The notes: generated by a model not told the origin, from the letters alone. Counted from the first letter of the stretch, positions 41,769 to 53,561 are shown. The stretch: 64,000 bases of DNA from Eriocheir sinensis (GCF_024679095.1 NC_066517.1:23281040-23345039); one strand, 5' to 3'. Numbers and translations: made by a program.

Positions 41769-41962
41769 TAATATAACAGGAAGCGTGTCGCCCTGTATGA
41801 CCTGTATGGGAAAGAGGACATTAGTTGATGATGGACACTAAATGACTTGGGAAATCATTTGTTAGTCTCCTGGAGGCCTCATCACCTTTCCCTTGCTCAT
41901 TGTACTAAGGTCTATTTAAGATTTTGTAAGATTCTCCGATAAGACGTTTCTATATAAAGTTT

Positions 41963-41968
41963 AATAAA
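41963..41968 (+). terminator. CPSF1: Candidate CPSF1 poly(A) signal
   Basis: AATAAA followed 20-30 bases later by GT-rich DNA (GTTACTTGTTGG). It is the first such arrangement after the stop; the UTR would then be about 1.65 kb and include two mobile elements. Confidence 0.5.
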
Positions 41969-42099
41969 AAGCCATAAAAAATGTTACTTGTTGGATGATT
42001 CGTGTGTTTCAAATTCTTATTATTCTCCCTCTTGAATATTTACTGTAATTTACGTTATTTTTAGCATGAATAAGGTTAATTTATTTGTTATTCCTGCAT

Positions 42100-42735
42100 A
42101 ATGAGTGTGTTAGTTAATTAGGCTAGCAATAATAGAGTAGAAATAATGATAAAGAAAGTAGGAATATTAGAACAAATAGAAAAGATAGATTAGGAAGAGT
42201 AGAATCAAGTAGAAAGTGGTAATAATAGAACAAATAAAGTAGGAAATAGTAATAAAGTAGAAATAGTACAATAGATAAAGTAGAAATAGTAGAAAAGATA
42301 GATTAGGAATACCAGAATAAAGTAGAAAGTGATTGATTGATTGTGTAATAGAGCAAATTAAGTCAAATATAATATAAAAAAAACAAGCTTAAAGTCTAAA
42401 GTTTTTCTGGTGCTGTAGAAGATGAAAAAGATGACCAAGAAAGAACCAGACCAGCGTAAACAATAGCAATAATAAAAGAAAAAAAACATCAGCCCAGCGA
42501 ATAGGAGGAAAATGGAAGAAAGGGGAAAGACGAAGATGCAAAACAAGATGAAACGAGAAAAAAAGTGGATAAGCGTGAGGGGAAGATGGATAGGAGTGAG
42601 GAAAAGATACCATAGCAATTACCAAAAGAGAACCGTCAGGCCAGCGAAAGAAACCAGTAATAGTCAAGAGAAATGAGAACCGTCAGACCAGCATAAGAAA
42701 CCATGAATAGTCAACAGAGAACCATCACAGCAGCG
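42100..42735. repeat. AT-rich tandem repeats
   Basis: GTAGAAATAGT / GATAGATTAGGAA-type short units (42130-42330), then units around ACCGTCAG(G/A)CCAGC (42600-42730) that belong with the array at 43650-44045. No gene is seen. Confidence 0.75.
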
Positions 42736-42738
42736 AAA

Positions 42739-43633
42739 GATTGATTGATTGAATGATAGTTTATTGTTGCAGGTAAACAACAAGGGAGAAGGGAGGAACA
42801 TGCCATCCCAACCCCCAGGCAGGACAGTGTGATTATACAACTATTAATACATGTGTAGGGAGCACCATGAAACTAAAAAGATACAATGGTAGGAAGGAAA
42901 GCACAAAAGGGAGGGGGCGGTACCTCCCCCTGGACAATAAGACAATAAAATGTGGGGACGGAGAACATTGCCCAAGCACTAGATGGGAATGAATACAGAG
43001 ATAGAGTAAATACTAGTCCTTAAAGTAAAATACTGCAGAGATCACAGCCTTGTACAGCACGGCAGTAGTTCAGGCTGCCACACACGGCATCACCACCTTG
43101 GTGCAAACCGAGGGTGTTCTTTGAGAATAGCAGGGAGGACATCATGGTTCAGGAGCCAACAAATTGTCTGGGGCAGGTCAAGGCAGTCCCGTGGCTTAAA
43201 CTTAGCAATGAGAGGGCATTCCAAGACATAGTGATGCAGTGTGTGGCCCCTCGGCCTGGCACCTATAGCCTAGCCTAAGACGCATTGCTACCACATCCTG
43301 AGGGGCACTGTGTCGCCCATAGGGGTACACACAGCGCTGGGAGACACTAACATAGTGGAGGCTGCTGGCGCTGCCATTGTCACAGCAGTGTCTGAGTTGG
43401 GTAGCAATGCTATCACGTGAATAATGCCTAAGTCTATTTTTAACATAGCTAAGCGTATAGTCAGTGCCAGGGTCCACTGTGTCATCCTGAAGGGCACGTC
43501 GAGCAAGGCAGTCCGCCTTCTCATTGAGCTGGATGCCCACATGAGAGGGCACCCAGGTGAAGTGGACCGTGGCACCTGCGGCCTCAAGGGCACGGACGGC
43601 AGTCAGGCACAATTAGCTACAAGATCACAGTCG
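42739..43633 (-). mobile_element. LINE 3' part with RNase H domain
   Basis: The minus strand encodes TWVPSHVGIQLNEKADCLAR, the conserved RNase H segment of non-LTR retrotransposons, followed after a frame break by a C-terminus (KFKPRDCLDLPQ, HDVLPAILKEH) and a non-coding end with the CAATAAACTATC tail and (AATC)n. The element is 5'-truncated, so it lacks reverse transcriptase, and is decayed. It interrupts a minisatellite found on both sides. Its tail is the source family for copies at 1-152, 630-800, 3244 and 3361. Confidence 0.88.
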
Positions 43634-43639
43634 GTATGG

Positions 43640-44045
43640 GAGCATTAATAGCCAAGAGCGAACCACCAGACTAGCGAAAACAATAGCCTACCCCTTAAAA
43701 GAACCATCAACCCAGCGAAGAAACCATTAATAGCCAAGAGCGAACCACCAGACTAGCGAAAACAATAGCCTACCCCCAAAAGAACCATCAACCTAGCGAA
43801 AGAAACCATTAATAGTCAAGACAGAACCACCAGACTAGTAAAAACAATAGCCTACCCCCAAAAAGAACCATCAACCTAGCGAAAGAAACCATTAATAGTC
43901 AAAAGAAAACCATCAGACCAGCGAAAACAATAATAATACAAAACATCAACCCAGCGAAAACAATATAATGAAAAGAAAACCATAAGATCACCGTAAACAA
44001 TAACTTAACCCCCAAAAAGAACCATCAATCCAGCGAATAAAATAA
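43640..44045. repeat. About 88-bp tandem array, right part
   Basis: About five units with CCAGACTAGCGAAAACAATAG, AAGAACCATCAACC and AAACCATTAATAG. The array resumes what is seen at 42600-42735 and is split by the LINE. Confidence 0.9.
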
Positions 44046-45200
44046 GCAAAACGCGGGAACCATGTGCTCGGTGTTGCCTCGTGGTAGAACTAGACAGCTT
44101 AATTATGATCCCCGGACAAGGTATTTAAACAACGCTAGCAATCCCCACCAAGCACATAAAGGAGGGATATAGGACAGTAATACGTTAAGAGTGTAAGAAC
44201 TGCTATTTTCCCGCCACTGACTGAGCTACAACGAAGAAGGAGGAAGCCCCGCCAGAACCCAAGGACAAAAGGCACGTTAGGCAAGGTAAGTCATTTTCGT
44301 GTTTTGTTGGGTTTCATTTTATCTTGGTGTGGGTTAGAAGGCAAAGGAGTTTCGGTTGAGTTAAGAATTTCGTATTATTTGTGGTGGGGATGTTTGTTGT
44401 AGTGTTGCATTTTGAATAATTACGGTTTGTTTATTTATTTTTGTGCGTGTACTGAGTAAAGCACGTGTTTTTAATGTTTCCTTATAGAGAGACTTAGAAA
44501 AGAAGCTGAGTTCGGGGTCGAGGCTCCGCGTAAACGGGTAAAAACCTACGGGCCAAGGGGACGCCCACAAAGCTCATGGTTTTGAGCAGATTGATTTTTC
44601 CTGACATGAAGTACTAGGGTGGGAAAGGGATATGCGTGGATACTTCTTGGTTGGGGAAGACCCCGATCGACACCCACCATCAGAATCAGAATCATAAGGA
44701 AAAAATGTATATAAAACAGGCCACCAATGCAGGAAATTGATGTTCGTATCATACTCTTAACCCAGTTCTCTTGTGACCTGAATCATGCACGGTGTGAAGT
44801 TACAATGAATTAACGTTCCTACGCCGTGTAACGCGCGCGTGTGCCCTGAAGATGACGCCACACGGTAATCAACGAAGAGCAAAACTACACAAAAAGAGGC
44901 CAATAATGCGAAAAAATGAATGGCCTTATCACACCCGTAGTAACCTGTTTCCCAAGACGCTCAGGTGGTAAGCAAACCCATGAGAACTGACACCTGGCTG
45001 ACCTAATGACGATAATGATGACAGTGATTAGGAAGGGACGAAAAACTAGGTAACTGCACCGAGCCAGGCCCCAGCACATAACACGCTCGGCTGATAAAAA
45101 AAAAAAAGAATGAGGAAAAGGAGTAAAAATATGTGCCAAGGCTACGACATTAGGAGCAGCAGTGAGTAGGTGTCCCCGGCTCGTTATGTGGTAATAGATC
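44046..45200. other. Unique DNA with a possible promoter and first exon
   Basis: GGTATTTAAACAACG at about 44120 resembles a TATA-type promoter on the plus strand. About 165 bp on, AGGCAAGGTAAGTC (44280-44293) is a strong donor at the end of a less AT-rich stretch. No ORF is recognised. It could be the first, non-coding exon of a plus-strand gene lying beyond the window. Confidence 0.3.
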
Positions 45201-45229
45201 ATCATTTATGTGTGTAGGGTGCCAATATT

Positions 45230-46430
45230 CGTAGCCCTCGGCCCCTCCCCTCCCCCTCCCTCGCCCCCATGCCTACCCATCAACCCCCTCCTCCCCTTCC
45301 CCTCTCCCCCTAACTCTATCGTTTACACAAGGACAAGATGTTATTATGTTAAGGTAGAGATTGGGGTGAGGGAGGAGGAGAAGAGAAAGAAAAGAAGGGA
45401 AAGATGAAGTTAGAAAGAAAGAGAGGGAAGGGAAAAAGGGATTAGTGTGTAGGAAAGCTGGAGCATAAAAAAAGAAGAGAAAGAAAAGAAGAAGGGAAAA
45501 ACGAAGATTGAAAAAGAGAGAGAGAGGGGAAAAATGGGATTATACAGCGTGAGGAGAAAATGGAGAGGAAAAAGAAGAGAAAGACAACGAATAAGAGAGA
45601 AGGATATAGTGTTACATGAAAAGGATAAAAGGAGAAGACGTAGATGAAAAAAAAAGAAGAGAAAAGGGATTAGCGTGAGGAGAAAGTGAAGAGAGAAAAA
45701 GAAGAGAAAGAAAACGGATAGGAGGGAGAGAAAAGAAGAGAAAGAAAACGGATAGGAGAGAAGGATAGTGTTAAATGAAAAGAAGGAAAAGGATAAAAAG
45801 ACGTAGATGAAAAAGAGAAAAGGGATTAACGTGAGGAGAAAATGGAGAGAGAAAAGAAGAGAAAGAAAACGAACATAAGGAAAGCGAAGTGTCAGTTTAA
45901 AAGAAGGAAAAGGATAGAGGGAAAGACGAAGATGGAAAAAGAAGATAAAATTTTCCCCTCCTTTCCTCCATCCTTCCATCTTTCTTTTCCCTCATTCCTC
46001 CAGCTCCTCTACTTCATCATTCCATATCTTCCTCCATTCTTTCTTTTTTTCGCTTCATTCCTTCATATTCGCAACTTAATCCCTGCCTCCTAAATCTATA
46101 CCTTCATATCTTTCTTTCTTTTCTTTTCTTCTATCTTTTCATCCCCTCTCCTTCCTCTAACGGCTTCAGAATATATCCCTCAATCTTTTTTTTTTACCTT
46201 ATCATTTTCATCTTCGTCTTTACCTTCATCTTTTTCCTTTTTATGCTTTCCCACTCCTCAAAGGACTTCAGAATATCCCTCAATCTCTTTTTTTTTATCC
46301 TATCATTTTCATCTATAGCGTCCTTACCTTCATCTTTTTCCTTTTTATCCTTTTCCCGCTCCTCAAAGGACTTCAGAATATCCTTAAATCTTTTCTGCAA
46401 CTCCTTTTTCCATCCTCGTCTTTCCCTCCA
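45230..46430. repeat. Pyrimidine then purine then pyrimidine low-complexity block
   Basis: 45230-45320 is C/T-rich. 45360-45945 is G/A-rich with repeated AAGAGAAAGAAAACGGATAG units. 45950-46440 is C/T-rich and holds three units of about 93 bp with GACTTCAGAATATCCCTCAA. The long open frames on either strand are composition artefacts. Confidence 0.75.
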
Positions 46431-46440
46431 TCCTTCTCCT

Positions 46441-47244
46441 TCAATGGGTTTGTGTGCGTGCGTGTGTGCGTTTCGCCTCGTCGGGAATGGGGCGGGGCGG
46501 GGCTCGAGCCGGGGCGCTTCGTGTGGCCTTGGCGAGCCTCCCCCACGCCCTCACCCGGCAATGGAGGCAACCTTTACACGTGCCGACCCGGGCTGGCGGT
46601 GACCTCAAGCCTAATAGATCTTTACATTATAGCCTAGTATAACGGCGCGCACACACACACACACACACACACAGCACAGATGATTCGATGAGTTGCAATA
46701 ACATATGTATATTTATATAAGAATAATAAGACTAAGAATATAAATAAGGATAAGAACATATGAGAACGTAAGGAGTCTGCATGTATTTCACTTCCTTAAG
46801 GTGCAAGGTAATGGAAAATGTTGGATGACAAATTTTCCCGCCACCCGTCACCATGGTAACCGCCAAAATCCAATATGGCCGCCGTCACTTATGAAAATTA
46901 CGAAAAACGTCACATCTTTTGGAAATAATCGTCCGAGTCGAATGATGTTTGTGTCTATTACGGGGTTTTACAGCATTTCTGATTGATTGGAATACCCACT
47001 CCACTTTCTCAGTTCTTTCTTACACACCTGTGGTAAGGGTCTTATGGTGACGGTGTGGTTGGACAGCGTAACGCAGACATTCAAAAATGTGTTGAAATTG
47101 TCTGCCAGCTCATGGGTCAAAACACCAACAATGACAGACAGGTAAAGCACAAACCAAAATGGGATATTGGTTTTGTCCGCCGTGTGGAGACACCACTGCA
47201 GTCTATTGGGTCACCTTTGACTATTCACCAGAGTTCCTGATCAG
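46441..47244. other. Unique DNA, no gene recognised
   Basis: A GC-rich island at about 46480-46600 and an (AC)n run at 46650-46672. CCATGGTAACCGCCAAAATCCAATATGG-like sequence at 46850-46880 has CCAAT- and GCCGCC-type motifs, but no downstream exon could be joined to it. Confidence 0.4.
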
Positions 47245-47900
47245 AATCTCATACGTGTCCTCTCTGGTGTGTGTGTGGGGACAGGGTGTGATTATGTTCT
47301 GAATATAACGAAGCGCATTGAGCACGTACTGGCTTTCCGTATGACAGACAAACACAGGTGGATGGTGTTCCAGATTTCATCAAGAAAGGAGTTCCACAAT
47401 TCTTTGCAGCAGATAATACAGACTTCATGAAGGACACTCCATGGACAAGATACTCTGCACGGGACAGTTATCATTGTGCGCCAAAAGGAAGATCAGAAGC
47501 AGAATCTATCGACCACCCGTGACCATCCCTGACAGGCAACCTTATCCTGCCCTCTTCTTGTAAATATCAAGTACACAGACGACCCACTCATGCAGCTCAT
47601 AGTGGAACTCCTTAATTGATGAAATCTGGAACACCATATCCACCTCTCCTCCCGAAATTGACCTATCTTTCGGCCACTCCTCTAACTCTTCTTAGGAGCA
47701 GTGAGTAGCGGGCTTTTTTTATTTAACATTTGTAACCTTTTTTTTTATGCCCTTGAACTGACTCCTCTACTGAAAAAAAAGGTCTGTCATACGGAAAACT
47801 AGTGCGTGGTTAATGCGCCTCGTTATATTCAGAGCATAATCACACTCTGTCCCCACACACACACACATACACCAGAGAGGACACGTATAGGATTATTATC
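47245..47900. mobile_element. Element with about 110-bp terminal inverted repeats
   Basis: The left arm 47245-47352 (CATACGTGTCCTCTCTGGTG ... CTTTCCGTATGACAGAC) is inverted at 47786-47895 (GTCTGTCATACGGAAAAC ... CACCAGAGAGGACACGTAT). A LINE tail fills 47640-47785 next to the right arm. No transposase was seen. Confidence 0.78.
47640..47785 (+). mobile_element. LINE 3'-end fragment (TAGCGGGC tail family)
   Basis: CTCCTCCCGAAATTGACCT, TTTCGGCCACTCCTCTAAC, AGTGAGTAGCGGGCTTTTTT and CCCTTGAACTGACTCC in family order, ending in poly-A, abut the right arm of the inverted-repeat element. Confidence 0.8.
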
Positions 47901-48399
47901 AGGAATCACTGTTAGTATTGGCACTCACCGCATGACTGCCAAACCTGTTCTACTCACCCGCCCACTCTGTTCGTAAGCCGACTCTTGCCTGTGACCTTGT
48001 TGAATCTGAATTTATCCAACTTAAACCCGCTACCACGTGCCCTGCCATCAGAACTCTTATTAAAGACCTTCATCTATTTATAAACTTCGATATAATCTAC
48101 TCGCACCAATATGCTTGTACCCGGTAAAATGTGCAAGTAACCCCTTAAAATATGCGATGGACACTACCAGGAATTCAACTTCATGGATGATTGAGTGACC
48201 ACAGAAGGCTATTGATCTCAGTAATACGATGGGAAGTATACCTCAATAAAAAGCACTCGTTAGAACCAGACTGATATCATTTTCGGCCTGTGTAATGAGC
48301 TGTTTTGAGGCGTTGGAGCGTCTCAGAATACCAACCGAAGACTTCATTGTGGCGGAAGACTGAGGAAGAAAGGGACATGACTATAAAGGTTGAATAAGA
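47901..48399. other. Unique DNA, no gene recognised
   Basis: Mixed-composition DNA. A fragment near 48240-48300 (AGCACTCGTTAGAACCAGAC) resembles a diverged tail of repeat C. Confidence 0.4.
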
Positions 48400-48545
48400 C
48401 GATAAGGGATGCGAAGGTTAAAGCTCTTTCGGCCACCTCTTCTGAGTCTTTACAGGAGCAGCGAGTAGCGGGCTTTTTTTTATTGTTTCCTTTTTTGTGT
48501 GTGCCCTTGTGCTGTCTCCTTTGCTGTAAAAATAAAAAATAAATC
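48400..48545 (+). mobile_element. LINE 3'-end fragment (TAGCGGGC tail family)
   Basis: CTCTTTCGGCCACCTCTTCT, CAGCGAGTAGCGGGCTTTTT and GCCCTTGTGCTGTCTCCTTT. It is followed at once by an inverted copy of repeat C (48545-48640). Confidence 0.8.
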
Positions 48546-48640
48546 ACACTACCACCAGGGTCACAAAACTACCCCTGGAAATGCCCGCAACTCCTAGGAA
48601 AGCTTGGTCAAATGTGTGTTTCCTTGGCCCCCGAAGAAGT
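48545..48640 (-). repeat. Dispersed repeat C, inverted partial copy
   Basis: ACTACCACCAGGGTCA, CCTGGAAATGCC and CTAGGAAAGCTTGGTCAAAT are the inverse of the family C landmarks. Confidence 0.75.
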
Positions 48641-48711
48641 GTGTTAACCTAGAAGAGGGTCGGAAGGCGAAGGCAATGATTGGGTGCAGTTTCCAAGATC
48701 GAGGAGAAGCA

Positions 48712-48860
48712 TTTTTTTTTTACAGTAAAGGAAGGAGCTTGAAGGGAAAATAAAATAACTAAAAGAGAAAAAAAGAACCGCTAATCACTGCCCCTATAAA
48801 AAAAAAAAGAGTATGGATGAGTGGCCAAAAGAGAGGTCAATTTCAGGATATGGATATTGA
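48712..48860 (-). mobile_element. LINE 3'-end fragment (TAGCGGGC tail family)
   Basis: Inverse order: TACAGTAAAGGAAGGAGC, AACCGCTAATCACTGCCCC, GTGGCCAAAAGAGAGGTCAA. Confidence 0.7.
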
Positions 48861-48874
48861 AAGCATACATATAG

Positions 48875-48879
<5 letters not shown>

Positions 48880-48925
<46 letters not shown>

Positions 48926-49213
48926 AGTCACTCACTCACTTTCTCTGTCATTCACTCTCACTTTCTCTCAGTCACTCACTTTCACTCTCACGCACTCAGT
49001 CTCTCACTCTCACATTCTCTCTCTTCTTCTCTTTACTTTTCTCTCCTTCTCTTCTACCTCTTTCTTTTTTTATTCTTTATATTCTTCTGATCTTTAGTTT
49101 TCTTCTTTCTCCTTCTCTCTTCCTTCCCTTTTCTTCCTTCTTCCTTTAGCTCTCTTCTTTTCTCTCTTCCTTTCCTCACACCTCTTCACACGCACGCGGT
49201 AGAGTATTCAATC

Positions 49214-49253
<40 letters not shown>

Positions 49254-50820
49254 CACCTGCAACCCCCGCGCGCGTCACCCATCTGTATGTCACCGTCACT
49301 TGGCAGGGCAAATTAAGTAGCCGGGAGGCCTTCAATTTGCTGACCCGCCTGCCACGCCACCCACACGTTCCCTGCCCCCCTTTACCCCCTCCTCCCTTTC
49401 CTGTGCCCCCTTCCACCTCCTCCCCTACCCTTCATATACCCCCTGTCATTTCCACCGACTACAATCACGTATGCCCATCTCCTTGTTCCTTCATAATACT
49501 TCCACCTTCCTCCCCTTCCTCTGTCCCCTTCCTCCCCTTCCTCTGTCCCCTTCCTCCCCTTCCTCTGTCCCCTTCCACCTCCTCCCCTACCCTTCATATA
49601 CCCCCTGTCACTTCCACCGACAACCACGTATTCCCATCTCCCTGTCCTTACATAACACTTTCCCCTTCCTCCCCTTCCACTTCTTCCCCTACCCTTCATT
49701 TGCACCCCTGCCACCCCTTCCTTTTACCCTAATCATGTACACTCTTACCCATGCCTCCTAACGTGTCCCTACCTAATACTTATCCCTTTTTCTCCATTCC
49801 CCTTCCATCTCTTCCCCTTCCTTCCCTTCCTATTCCCCATTTTCACCCCTTCCACCTATACCCTAACCTAATCTGTCCAAATGTTTAAGACTAACCCCTT
49901 TCTCTCCCTTCCTCTTCCACCTCTTCCCCTTCCACCTCTTCTCCTTCCTTCCCTTCCTATCCCCTCTTATCACCCCTTCCATCAACCTTATCCTAACCTG
50001 TCCAAATGTTTAAGACCTTTCTCTCCCTTCCCCTTCCACCTCTTCCCCTTCCTTCCCTTCCTATTCCCCCTTGTCACCCCTTCCACCTACCCTAACCTAA
50101 CCTGTCCCAATATTTAACACCCATATGCCCAGAATCGTCCAGAGTGGAGTTGTTACCCCTTCCCTTCCCTCCCCTTCCTATGCCCAATAATTATGACAGC
50201 CGCTTCCACCACTGTCACGGAATATATTAAAGCTAAAACTCATATATTCGCCTACCCTTGTCCCTCCTTGCCCTCCCTGCCACCCAACAACACTGAATAA
50301 CTATGACCTTCACCCTCCATATACACGTGAATCGCTCCCTTCCACCACAACCACATAATCCATTGATGTTTTAACGCATATACTTAACCCCATGGCCAAG
50401 TCCACAACCCACTTACTTAATCGATGGTCATTGAATACTCTATCGCGCGTGTGAAGAGGTGTGGGGAAGGAAGGAGAGAAAAGAGGAAAGCTAAAGGAAG
50501 AAGAAAGAAAAGGGAAGGTAGAGAGAAGGAGAATGAAGAAAACTAAAGGTCAGAAGAATATGAAGAAGAAAAAAAGGAAGAGGTAGAAGAGAAAGAAAGG
50601 AAAGTAAAGAGAAGAAGAGAGAGAAAGTGAGGAGAGTGACTGAGTGCGTGAGACAGAGAAAATGAGAGTAAGTTACTGCGTGCGTGAGACAGAGAAAGTG
50701 ACAGTGACTGAGTGCGTGAGACAGAGAAAGTGAATGAGTGACTGAGTGCATGAGACAGAAAGTGAGAGTGAGTGACTGAGTGCGTGAGACAGAGAAAGTG
50801 AGAAATGAGATGTGTGCGTG
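48880..50820. repeat. Large inverted repeat around a pyrimidine-rich spacer
   Basis: The left arm (about 48925-49215) has CACTCACTTTCTCTGTC-type repeats, then TTCCTCACACCTCTTCACAC and GGTAGAGTATTCAAT. The right arm (about 50428-50820) is the inverse: ATTGAATACTCTATCGCGCG, GTGTGAAGAGGTGTGGGGAAG, then GAGACAGAGAAAGTGA repeats. The spacer has an (AC)n tract (49218-49250) and CCTTCCTCCCCTTCCTCTG-type minisatellites (49370-50120). Confidence 0.8.
50123..50158 (+). repeat. Short direct repeat, also at 51092-51123
   Basis: ATATGCCCAGAATCGTCCAG and the following bases recur exactly about 970 bp downstream. Confidence 0.9.
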
Positions 50821-51159
50821 GGTAAGGAACGTCTGCAGGAAACTGAAAGAGAATGAAAGATTAACGGAAAGAAGGATTTTGCGGTACCATGCGTGTATAA
50901 TTATTAGAGAAAGAGGGAAGGTGTCTGTACGAGTGTAAGAAAACGAGAAAGTAATAATGATTGTGGGGCCTGAACAGACTAAAGAGATTGACAGAAGAAG
51001 ATTGATATAAGACAGAAATGTGTTATGTCTGTCTTACCACGCGCTTAATAACAGGCATAAAAAGGAGTCAGAGGTGGGATGAGTAGGAGGAATATGCCCA
51101 GAATCGTCCAGAGTGGAGTTGTTACAGAAGGTTTAGAGAGAGAAGGAAGAGGAGCTAGA

Positions 51160-51690
51160 GAGTTTGAGAGAAAAGGAATGAATGATTGCAAGAAAAGGAA
51201 AAAAGAGAGAAAATGATATAGGAGTGTGTTGAAGGAAAGACTCAGAGTGGCTATAGAAGATACTGAATAGATAGATAGATGAATGGGAGAAGAAGAAGAA
51301 GAAGAGGAGGAGGAGGAGGAGGAGGAGAAAAAAATGGGACGCTAGCAGATGGAGGAAAAAAGAGAGAAAATGATATAGGAGTGTGTTGAAGGAAAGACTC
51401 AGAGTGGCTATAAAAGATACTGAATAGATAGATAGATGAATGGGAGAAGAAGAAGAATAAGAATAAGAAGGGGAGGAGGAGGAGGAGGAGAAAACAATGG
51501 GACGCTAGCAGATGGAGGAAAAAAGAGAGAAAATGATAAAGGAGTGTGTTGAAGGAAAGACTCAGAGTGGCTATAGAAGATACTGAATAGATAAACAGAT
51601 GAATGAGAGAAGAAGAAGAAGAAGAAGAAGAGGAGGAGGAGGAGGAGAGAAAAAATGGGACGCTAGCAGATGCATGTTCGTGTGTATGTC
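51160..51690. repeat. About 170-bp purine-rich tandem repeat, three units
   Basis: Each has AGGAGTGTGTTGAAGGAAAG, ACTCAGAGTGGCTATA, (GAA)n/(GGA)n runs and TGGGACGCTAGCAGATG. Confidence 0.93.
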
Positions 51691-51898
51691 TGCAAGATAA
51701 AGTGATCGATAGAGGTGTTAGCGTGTTAATGGAAGGGTTGTGAATGGCTGAAAAGGCAAAAGGGAATAATAAATGAATGCATAAGTAAGTGAGATAGAGC
51801 TGTTTGTGTTGCTAAAGAGACTAAAGGGATTGAAAGATAAGGGGGGGGGTGTAAGTGGTAAGGGGAGGGGAAGTGTAATACATGAAAGGGTTGTTGTG

Positions 51899-51951
<53 letters not shown>

Positions 51952-52415
51952 GTAGAGGAGGAGGAGGAATTAAGGAGGTAGGGAAGGAGGAGAGAAGGGG
52001 TCATACGAATTACATAGATGGAGGAGGAGGAGGAAGAGGAGGAGGAGGACTTAGAGAGGGAAGAAAAGAAGAGGGAAAAATAAAGAAGAGATACATTAGA
52101 AGAAGAAAAAGAAGGAGGAAAAGGAGGAGGAGAAGGATAACAGAACCTAAGAGAATGGAAAGAAAGAAAGGAAGAAGAGAAGGGAGAGATGCGTAAGAAG
52201 AAGAAGGAGGAGGAGGAGGAGAAGGGAGAAGGGAAGGGAATGAAGGCACTGAGGTGGAACAAGAAGAGAAGGAGGAGGAGGAGGAGGAGGGCCGTAAGTT
52301 AGCAGGAGATGGAGGAGGAGGAGCATATGTGTGTATGTGTGTGTGTGTGTATGTGTGTGTGGTCATGAGAGGAGTTTCGGTCATAATTCCGCGCGACCTT
52401 GACACCAATCAGGGG

Positions 52416-52464
<49 letters not shown>

Positions 52465-52508
52465 GATCATCATCTTGACCGTCACGCGGGTTAAAGCGAA
52501 GTATATAT

Positions 52509-52545
<37 letters not shown>
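51691..52545. repeat. Purine-rich low-complexity DNA with (AG)n and (AC)n
   Basis: (AG)n at 51903-51947, GGA-rich DNA to about 52330, (AC)n at 52420-52461 and 52512-52542. The 132-178-codon open frames here are pure low complexity. Confidence 0.9.
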
Positions 52546-52599
52546 AAGTCCCTGTCCTACTTTGCTGTTCTCTCATAAGCCGTCATCTTATTATTAGTG

Positions 52600-53245
52600 A
52601 TTTATGTTGAGTTTTAGAGTCTTGTCCTTTTCCTTCTTTCTTTGTCTTTTGTTTTGATTTTTTTTTTTTTGTTTGTTTTGTGGATGTTGTTTTGTGGGTG
52701 TTTTTTTTGTTTTTTTTTGTTTTTTTTGGTTGATTGATTTGGTTGTATTGGTTGTCTTTGGTTTGGTTTTTCCTTTTTGTCTTTAGTCTCCCTTTCGCTT
52801 CTCTCCGTTTTCTTGTAGCTATTTTCTTTCTTTCTTCTTTTCTTTTGTTTTCTTCTCTTTTTATATTTTTTTCTTCTCTCTTCTTCCTTTCATATTTTCT
52901 TTCTTCTTTTCTTTCTTTCTTCTTTTCTTTTGTTTTCTTCTCTTTTTATATATTTTTTCTTCTCTCTTCTTCCTTTCATATTTTCTTTCTTCTTTTCTTT
53001 AGTCTTCTTTCGTTCATCCTTTCTTTCTTTCTTTCCTTCTTCTAATATTCTTTTTTTTCTGTTATTAAATTTTCACTTATATTGATTTTTCCTCTTTTTT
53101 AACATCCTCTTTCTTTCCTTTCTTTCTTTCTTTCACAGTAATTCTTTCTTCCTTCCTTCCTTCACTTCCTTCCTTCCTTCACTCCTTCCTTCATTCCTTC
53201 CTTTCATTCTTCATTTCTCTCATTTTGTAGCTTTTGTGATTGTTT

Positions 53246-53279
<34 letters not shown>

Positions 53280-53280
53280 C
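52600..53280. repeat. T/C-rich low-complexity DNA
   Basis: TTTCTTTCTTCTTTTCTTTTG-type units, including one duplicated block (52850-52905 and 52910-52970), then CCTT-rich DNA and (AG)n at 53248-53276. Confidence 0.9.
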
Positions 53281-53561
53281 ACATTATCAAGCTATTACAC
53301 AAAACATTTATTATTATCACATTTCTGCAATCAACGTTTAGTATCAACAAACAACAAGGGCAATTTCGCACCTGATTAACGGGGAGAACTTAATTAAAGG
53401 TGAAACTGCAGGTGAGAAAGTGAGAGGTGAGGTGTGTGTATATATTAATTGGTCTTGTTATTGCTACAGCTATTACTGGTGGTGGTGGTGGTGGTGGTGG
53501 TAGTGGTGATGGTGGTGGTGGTGTTGGTGATGTCAGGTTGTAGGCCCACTTATGGAATCTA

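Larger units (their letters stand above)
40318..41990 (+). other. CPSF1 3' UTR and flank with minisatellite
   Basis: After the stop codon, about six degenerate units of 115-125 bp (GGGATGAATAGGAGATAACT, TTGCAAGGGAAAG, GAAGATTAAGAAGTG) fill 40480-41170. Two mobile elements follow at 41210-41768. The first convincing poly(A) signal is at 41963. Confidence 0.65.

Noticed and set aside
41344..41841. 165-codon plus-strand frame as a host gene
   Set aside because: It is a duplicated LINE reverse-transcriptase fragment inside a mobile element. No catalytic RT motif or complete domain is present.
45410..45979. 189-codon minus-strand frame with many Phe/Leu/Ser
   Set aside because: It is purine-rich low-complexity DNA read in reverse. 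The apparent membrane-like composition is an artefact.
46194..46400. 68-codon minus-strand frame with repeated DILKSFEEW
   Set aside because: The repetition comes from a three-unit DNA tandem repeat, and the frame has no flanking gene signals.
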